A stretch of 64,000 bases of DNA. Source: an uncultured Eubacteriales bacterium (GTDB lineage: Bacteria > Bacillota > Clostridia > Oscillospirales > CAG-272). Below the pieces are notes generated by a model, which had not been told where the DNA came from, searched no databases, and worked only from the letters and a program-made list of their open reading frames with translations. Where the stretch lies: positions 45,986 through 109,985 of the forward strand of contig CAKSLQ010000008.1 of assembly GCA_934467415.1 (NCBI GenBank), written 5' to 3'. A program made the position numbers and the translations under genes. Shown here piece by piece: positions 60,577 through 64,000 of this stretch. The stretch's first letter is position 1. Each line of letters opens with the position of its first letter.

Positions 60577-62349
60577 TCAAACCTCCTTTTCCACTTTCCA
60601 CCGGACGGACTGCTGATAGTCCCGCCACATGGCTCCGAACAGACTGTCCTTGCGTTCGGACAGCTCTGCAAAGCTGCCCTCCTCCGCAAGATGACCGTCC
60701 TCGAGCACATAAATACGGTCGGCGTTCACCACGGTGGAAAGGCGATGGGCGATCATGATGACGGTGCGTCCCTTTGCCAGCTCGTTGAAAGCCGCCTGCA
60801 CTTTTGTCTCATTGTCCGGATCGGCAAAGGCGGTGGCCTCGTCCAGAATCAGCACCGGCGCGCCTTTCAGCATGGCGCGGGCAATGGCCAGCCGCTGCGC
60901 TTCGCCGCCGGAAAGGTGAATGCCCTGCGAGCCGATGACCGTATGCACGCCGTCCGGAAATTTTTCGATGATGTCCATACACTGCGCCGCACGGAGCGCC
61001 GAGAGCACCTCCTCGTCCGTGGCGTCCGGCTTGCCCATCCGCACATTGTCCAGAATACTGCCCTTGATGAGATGGCTGTTCTGAAACACAAAGGAAACGG
61101 TGTCCATCAGCTCGTTTTTGTCGATGTTCTTCACATTCACGCCGCCGATGGAGATGCTGCCGCTCTGCGGGTCAAAGAAACGGGCGATCAGCGCCGCCAG
61201 CGTGGATTTGCCGCCGCCGGAGGGACCGACCAGCGCCGCCGTCTGTCCCGCGCCGACGGAGAGGGAGATATCCTCCAAAGCGTTTTTCGCGCCGTCATAG
61301 CTGAAGGTAACATGCTCCAGCGTCACCGAGCCGTCCCCGGGATGCTGCGGCGCTTCCGGCTGCGAAAGCGGCGGGCTTTGCAGCACGCTGTCAATACGGG
61401 TGACGGCGTCCTGCACGATCATGCCGTTCTCACTCATAAACATCAGCTTGGTCATTGTCAGAGAGATGACCGGCGTGACGATGATGTAAAAGAGCAGGTT
61501 CAGCAGCACGCCGCCGTCCGCGCCGCCGCGGGAGAACAGAAAGCCGCCCGCGATCAGAAACACGAAAACGCTGTTGACCGCCAGCGTATAAAACGTCATG
61601 GGCCAGCGCAGCTGCTTGGTGTAGGCGATGACCCAACGCTCGTAGTTGTCGATGGTGTCCTTGAACTTTTTGAAGGAGAACACCGTCTGCCCGAAGGTCT
61701 TGACGACGGGAATGCCCCGGACATATTCCACCGCCTCGCCCGACATATCCGCCAGCGCGTTCTGGTACTGGGTCATTTTATCCTGCATCCCCTTGCCGGT
61801 CATGCTTGTCATCACGGCAAAGGCGAGCGCCACCGGCACAAGACTCAAAAGCCCCAGCCGCCAATCGAACAGGAGCAGCAGCGCCAGAAGTCCCGCGATG
61901 GTCGCCACAGCTCTTGCCTTGTCGGGCAGCTGGTGGGCGAGGTAGGTCTCCGCCGCGCCGGCAGTCTCCGAGATGGTGCGGCGCAGCCTGCCGCTGCCGA
62001 ACTGCTCAATGACCCCCGGCGGCAGGGTGGCAATATGCTTCGTCATGGCAAGGCGCAGATTGGTGGCGATGCGGAACGCCGCAAGGTGCGAGCACATCAG
62101 CCCCGTGATGTAGGTCAGCACAGCGGCAACGGCAAACGCCACCGCCATCCAGCCGTAATGCGTCACATGGACGGCATTCTCATAGTGCGGTGCAACCTCG
62201 ATGACCTCCCGAAGGATGCGCCAGATGTACCAGAACGGCACCAGCGCCAGCAGCGCACCGGCGGCGGCCAGCGCCCACGAAAGATAGGTCAGGATCCGGT
62301 ATGTCCCCGCATAATCCAGCAGTCGGGACAGATTGGATTGCTTTTTCAA
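60577..62349 (-). CDS. ABC exporter-type half transporter, first of a pair
   Basis: 590 residues: six membrane helices, Walker A GPSGGGKST (near 378), signature LSGGEAQR, Walker B VLILDEATAFAD and H-loop IAHRLST. Start is TTG at 62349 with AAAGGAGGT 7 nt upstream; no ATG fits. A perfect inverted repeat (62403-62424) lies 54 bp ahead and could be an operator. The hydrolase-like genes further upstream are on the same strand and may belong to the same unit. Confidence 0.94.
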   Translation of the reverse strand: MKKQSNLSRLLDYAGTYRILTYLSWALAAAGALLALVPFWYIWRILREVIEVAPHYENAVHVTHYGWMAVAFAVAAVLTYITGLMCSHLAAFRIATNLRLAMTKHIATLPPGVIEQFGSGRLRRTISETAGAAETYLAHQLPDKARAVATIAGLLALLLLFDWRLGLLSLVPVALAFAVMTSMTGKGMQDKMTQYQNALADMSGEAVEYVRGIPVVKTFGQTVFSFKKFKDTIDNYERWVIAYTKQLRWPMTFYTLAVNSVFVFLIAGGFLFSRGGADGGVLLNLLFYIIVTPVISLTMTKLMFMSENGMIVQDAVTRIDSVLQSPPLSQPEAPQHPGDGSVTLEHVTFSYDGAKNALEDISLSVGAGQTAALVGPSGGGKSTLAALIARFFDPQSGSISIGGVNVKNIDKNELMDTVSFVFQNSHLIKGSILDNVRMGKPDATDEEVLSALRAAQCMDIIEKFPDGVHTVIGSQGIHLSGGEAQRLAIARAMLKGAPVLILDEATAFADPDNETKVQAAFNELAKGRTVIMIAHRLSTVVNADRIYVLEDGHLAEEGSFAELSERKDSLFGAMWRDYQQSVRWKVEKEV

Positions 62350-62402
62350 GATGATACCTCCTTTTTTAAGCTTAATTGATGATGTCGGCTTTCCGACGCA
62401 AA

Positions 62403-62424
62403 GCGGTTAGCTGTGGCTAACCGC
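62403..62424. promoter_or_regulatory. Perfect inverted repeat upstream of the ABC transporter pair
   Basis: GCGGTTAGC-TGTG-GCTAACCGC, nine-base arms. The GGTTAG/CTAACC halves recall metal-regulator (DtxR/IdeR) half sites, but the spacing does not match that consensus. A second small hairpin, GTCGG-CTTT-CCGAC, lies at 62384-62397. Regulator unknown. Confidence 0.5.
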
Positions 62425-62554
62425 CGGGCAGAACATACCGCCCCGCACCGCCTTCCGGCAAAGCCCTTTTCAGCACGCGCAGCGTTTCCGGCAGAAGCGC
62501 CCGCATGTCCTTCCCCGCGACGCGTGAAGGCAGCGTGCCCCGCGGACCCGGTTT
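62425..62554. other. Gap between the hydrolase-like gene and the ABC pair
   Basis: No convincing gene. The minus strand has a 29-residue open frame (62417-62506, RALLPETLRVLKRALPEGG...). It is in frame with the preceding gene beyond its TAA stop and ends within the inverted repeat. It could be a leader peptide or chance; its ribosome-binding site is too close to the ATG. Confidence 0.3.
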
Positions 62555-63187
62555 TTATAGTCCGCCTTCATATTTGGAGCTCCTCTCTTTTTCGACGATC
62601 TTCATGCAGAAATCGCAGCGGTCGTCGCCGCGACCGAGCGTTTTCGTCCGATGCCAGACGAGCTTCGGGTGAAGTCCGTCATAGGTGATGTCGTCGCTGT
62701 CACAGAAACAGCGGCAAAGCTCGGGGCAGCCGCAGCGCACACATTCGTCGTGATAGGGGCATTTCGTCATATCGATGCGCCATATACCGTTGCCGACCTG
62801 CAGCTCCTTTGCGGCAAAGCCCGCCGAGCTCCCGAAGAACTTCGGCGTCTGCGCGGCGAAAATACCCGGCACCTTCTTATAGAGTCCCGGGATACGCATC
62901 AGCCGCAGAAAGGTCTTTTTCAGCCGATATGCCCGCGCTTCCACATAGCCGTGAACGGTTTGAAGTGCCTCCTCCTTGGGCATGACCGTCTGGAGCGTCT
63001 CGTAGCTCGCAATACCCGGCAGGATCTGGCCTTCGAGATGCCGCATCCTTTCCTTGCCCGCCCCGGCGTGCTCCGCGCGCAGCTCATCCAACCTCTTTTC
63101 AAAAGCGGCCTTCAGCGCGGCTTCCCGTTCCGGAAATCTTTCACGCGCCGTTTTTCGGAACGCCTTTGCAAGATAGCTTTCTTTCAT
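62555..63187 (-). CDS. L-2-amino-thiazoline-4-carboxylate hydrolase-family protein
   Basis: 210 residues. The C-terminal half has the family pattern: TKCPYHDECVRCGCPELCRCFCDSD, then HRTKTLGRGDDRCDFCM, rich in conserved Cys, Asp and Gly. The N-terminal half is helical and basic (ERFPEREAALKAAFEKR). The family name comes from an enzyme in cysteine formation from a thiazoline; most members are uncharacterised. The ATG at 63187 overlaps the upstream paralogue's stop (ATGA), with GGAGGT 6 nt before it. Function here is uncertain. Confidence 0.8.
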   Translation of the reverse strand: MKESYLAKAFRKTARERFPEREAALKAAFEKRLDELRAEHAGAGKERMRHLEGQILPGIASYETLQTVMPKEEALQTVHGYVEARAYRLKKTFLRLMRIPGLYKKVPGIFAAQTPKFFGSSAGFAAKELQVGNGIWRIDMTKCPYHDECVRCGCPELCRCFCDSDDITYDGLHPKLVWHRTKTLGRGDDRCDFCMKIVEKERSSKYEGGL

Positions 63188-63837
63188 GGATTTACCTCCC
63201 GCTTATAGTTTCTTTTTTTATATCCGCAGTCGCAGTATGGGCCGCCGGAGGCGAGGGTGTACTGCCGCACAAAGTCGGTCACGCCGCCCGCCTCGCTCAT
63301 GGTGTAGTCCAGACGGCACAGCGCGGGGGTGAGGTCATAAAGTCCGAGCTTTTGCATCAGCACGCAGATACCGCACTTGGTAAAACGTCCCTCGTAGCCG
63401 CTGCCGTCCGGGTATTCGTAAAACTCCATGTTCCATGAGTAGGGGTTGCGGTCGGCGGCCTTCAGCGCGGCGGCGGCTTTCATGCCGACGATGTCCTTTT
63501 CGGTGAACTTGCTCTTTCCGCTCCTTCGGCAGAACCATTTCATGGGCTTTGTCATCATGGCGTTGGCGTAGTAGGCGGTCAGCCGTTCCATGTCGGGACG
63601 CACCGGCATGGCGAGAATGAACGCGCCGATCATGGCGCAGTTGACGAGGTTCATCTTGAAGCGGTCGCCTTTTTCAAATTCCGGCAAACCGGCAATGATC
63701 TTTCTGTATTCAGGCTTCGCTTTTTTCGCAATCGCTTTTGCCGTGTCCGCATCATAGCCGAACACCGCTGTCAGCTGTTTTCGGAACGACGATGCAAACA
63801 GCGCCCACATGCCCATAGGCATTCCGAAATAGGTCAC
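63184..63837 (-). CDS. L-2-amino-thiazoline-4-carboxylate hydrolase-like paralogue
   Basis: 217 residues. The C-terminal pattern is the same as in the next gene: CGICVLMQKLGLYD..PALCRLDYTMSEAG, then YTLASGGPYCDCGYKKR. A hydrophobic stretch (MNLVNCAMIGAFILAMPV, about 88-105) may associate with membrane. Start is GTG at 63837: it overlaps the preceding gene's stop as GTGA, with GGAGGG 7 nt upstream. An ATG at 63858 would add seven residues. The pair with the following gene looks like a tandem duplication. Confidence 0.78.
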   Translation of the reverse strand: MTYFGMPMGMWALFASSFRKQLTAVFGYDADTAKAIAKKAKPEYRKIIAGLPEFEKGDRFKMNLVNCAMIGAFILAMPVRPDMERLTAYYANAMMTKPMKWFCRRSGKSKFTEKDIVGMKAAAALKAADRNPYSWNMEFYEYPDGSGYEGRFTKCGICVLMQKLGLYDLTPALCRLDYTMSEAGGVTDFVRQYTLASGGPYCDCGYKKRNYKREVNP

Positions 63838-64000
63838 TTTTTGTCCCTCCACTCGCATATGGCACGGGTCATACGGCGGTCAATGTCCATGCGCGCCGTT
63901 TTACACGCCTCGGGATATTGCTTTGCAGCGCTGAACGCCAGCTTGACAAACAGTGCCGAGCCGACGGGAAGCATGGTCTTGAGCATACCGTCGGGGAAAA
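63834..64000 (-). CDS. C-terminal end of an unrecognised protein (runs off the window)
   Basis: About 55 C-terminal residues (PDGMLKTMLPVGSALFVKLA...RMTRAICEWRDKK). I do not recognise a family. It overlaps the start of the next gene by 4 bp (GTGA), so it belongs to the same transcription unit as the hydrolase-like pair. Confidence 0.6.
   Translation of the reverse strand, partial: FPDGMLKTMLPVGSALFVKLAFSAAKQYPEACKTARMDIDRRMTRAICEWRDKK

Noticed and set aside
62403..62424. DtxR/IdeR iron box
   Set aside because: Half sites resemble GGTTAG/CTAACC, but the spacing between halves does not match the 19-bp consensus, so I list it only as an inverted repeat.
62417..62506. Small gene of 29 codons before the ABC pair
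   Set aside because: Its ribosome-binding site is only about 2 nt from the ATG and no similarity is recognised; kept only as a note in the gap entry.
58777..64000. Recently acquired mobile island
   Set aside because: No integrase, transposase, tRNA target or flanking direct repeat is visible; base composition shifts were not measured.

Overview
The window (about 64 kb, G+C rich) looks like chromosome of an uncultured, high-G+C member of the Clostridia, probably close to the Oscillospirales. This is inference from content: a T-box leader in front of valS, RemA, Mini-RNase III, UppP, a PASTA-domain Ser/Thr kinase, an S-layer-homology enzyme, and the Firmicutes order remA-gmk-rpoZ-priA-def-fmt-yugP-rsmB-rlmN-prpC-prkC-rsgA. 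No rRNA, tRNA, CRISPR array, transposase or prophage gene was seen.

1-12.1 kb: a truncated valS with T-box and promoter, an alpha/beta hydrolase, a minus-strand group (U32-family protein, uppP, mrnC), a galactokinase with its own promoter, then walJ-rlmH and mnmG-rsmG-noc, which lie near the replication origin in Bacillus. 12.2-16 kb: a secreted SLH-GH43 glycosidase and a membrane-anchored M23 (LytM) protein that has lost its two catalytic histidines. 16.1-31.7 kb: a long plus-strand housekeeping run behind a perfect consensus promoter (YicC, RemA, Gmk, omega, PriA, Def, Fmt, YugP, RsmB, RlmN, PrpC, PrkC, RsgA), followed by cysE-cysS.

32.0-57.4 kb is the most interesting part: 21 tightly packed or overlapping minus-strand genes behind one consensus promoter. 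They encode a Wzx/Wzy-type exopolysaccharide pathway (initiating phosphoglycosyl transferase, six further glycosyltransferases, flippase, polymerase, two polysaccharide-copolymerase-like proteins, acetyl/acyltransferases). Downstream in the same run is a signalling module: an EAL protein, a DivIVA-like coiled-coil protein, a solute-binding lipoprotein, two hybrid histidine kinases, a GGDEF-REC-HD-GYP protein and a free HPt protein. One copolymerase-like protein is itself fused to a degenerate GGDEF domain. The layout suggests a phosphorelay and cyclic-di-GMP circuit dedicated to polysaccharide export.

57.6-58.7 kb: a divergent acyltransferase. 58.8-64 kb: a heterodimeric ABC exporter-type pair behind a perfect inverted repeat, two paralogous L-2-amino-thiazoline-4-carboxylate-hydrolase-like proteins, and the end of an unrecognised gene. 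Many intergenic regions of the first 32 kb carry short structured repeats of at least three families (called A, B and C here). One copy supplies the 3' end of rlmN; another appears to have split a bidirectional terminator.
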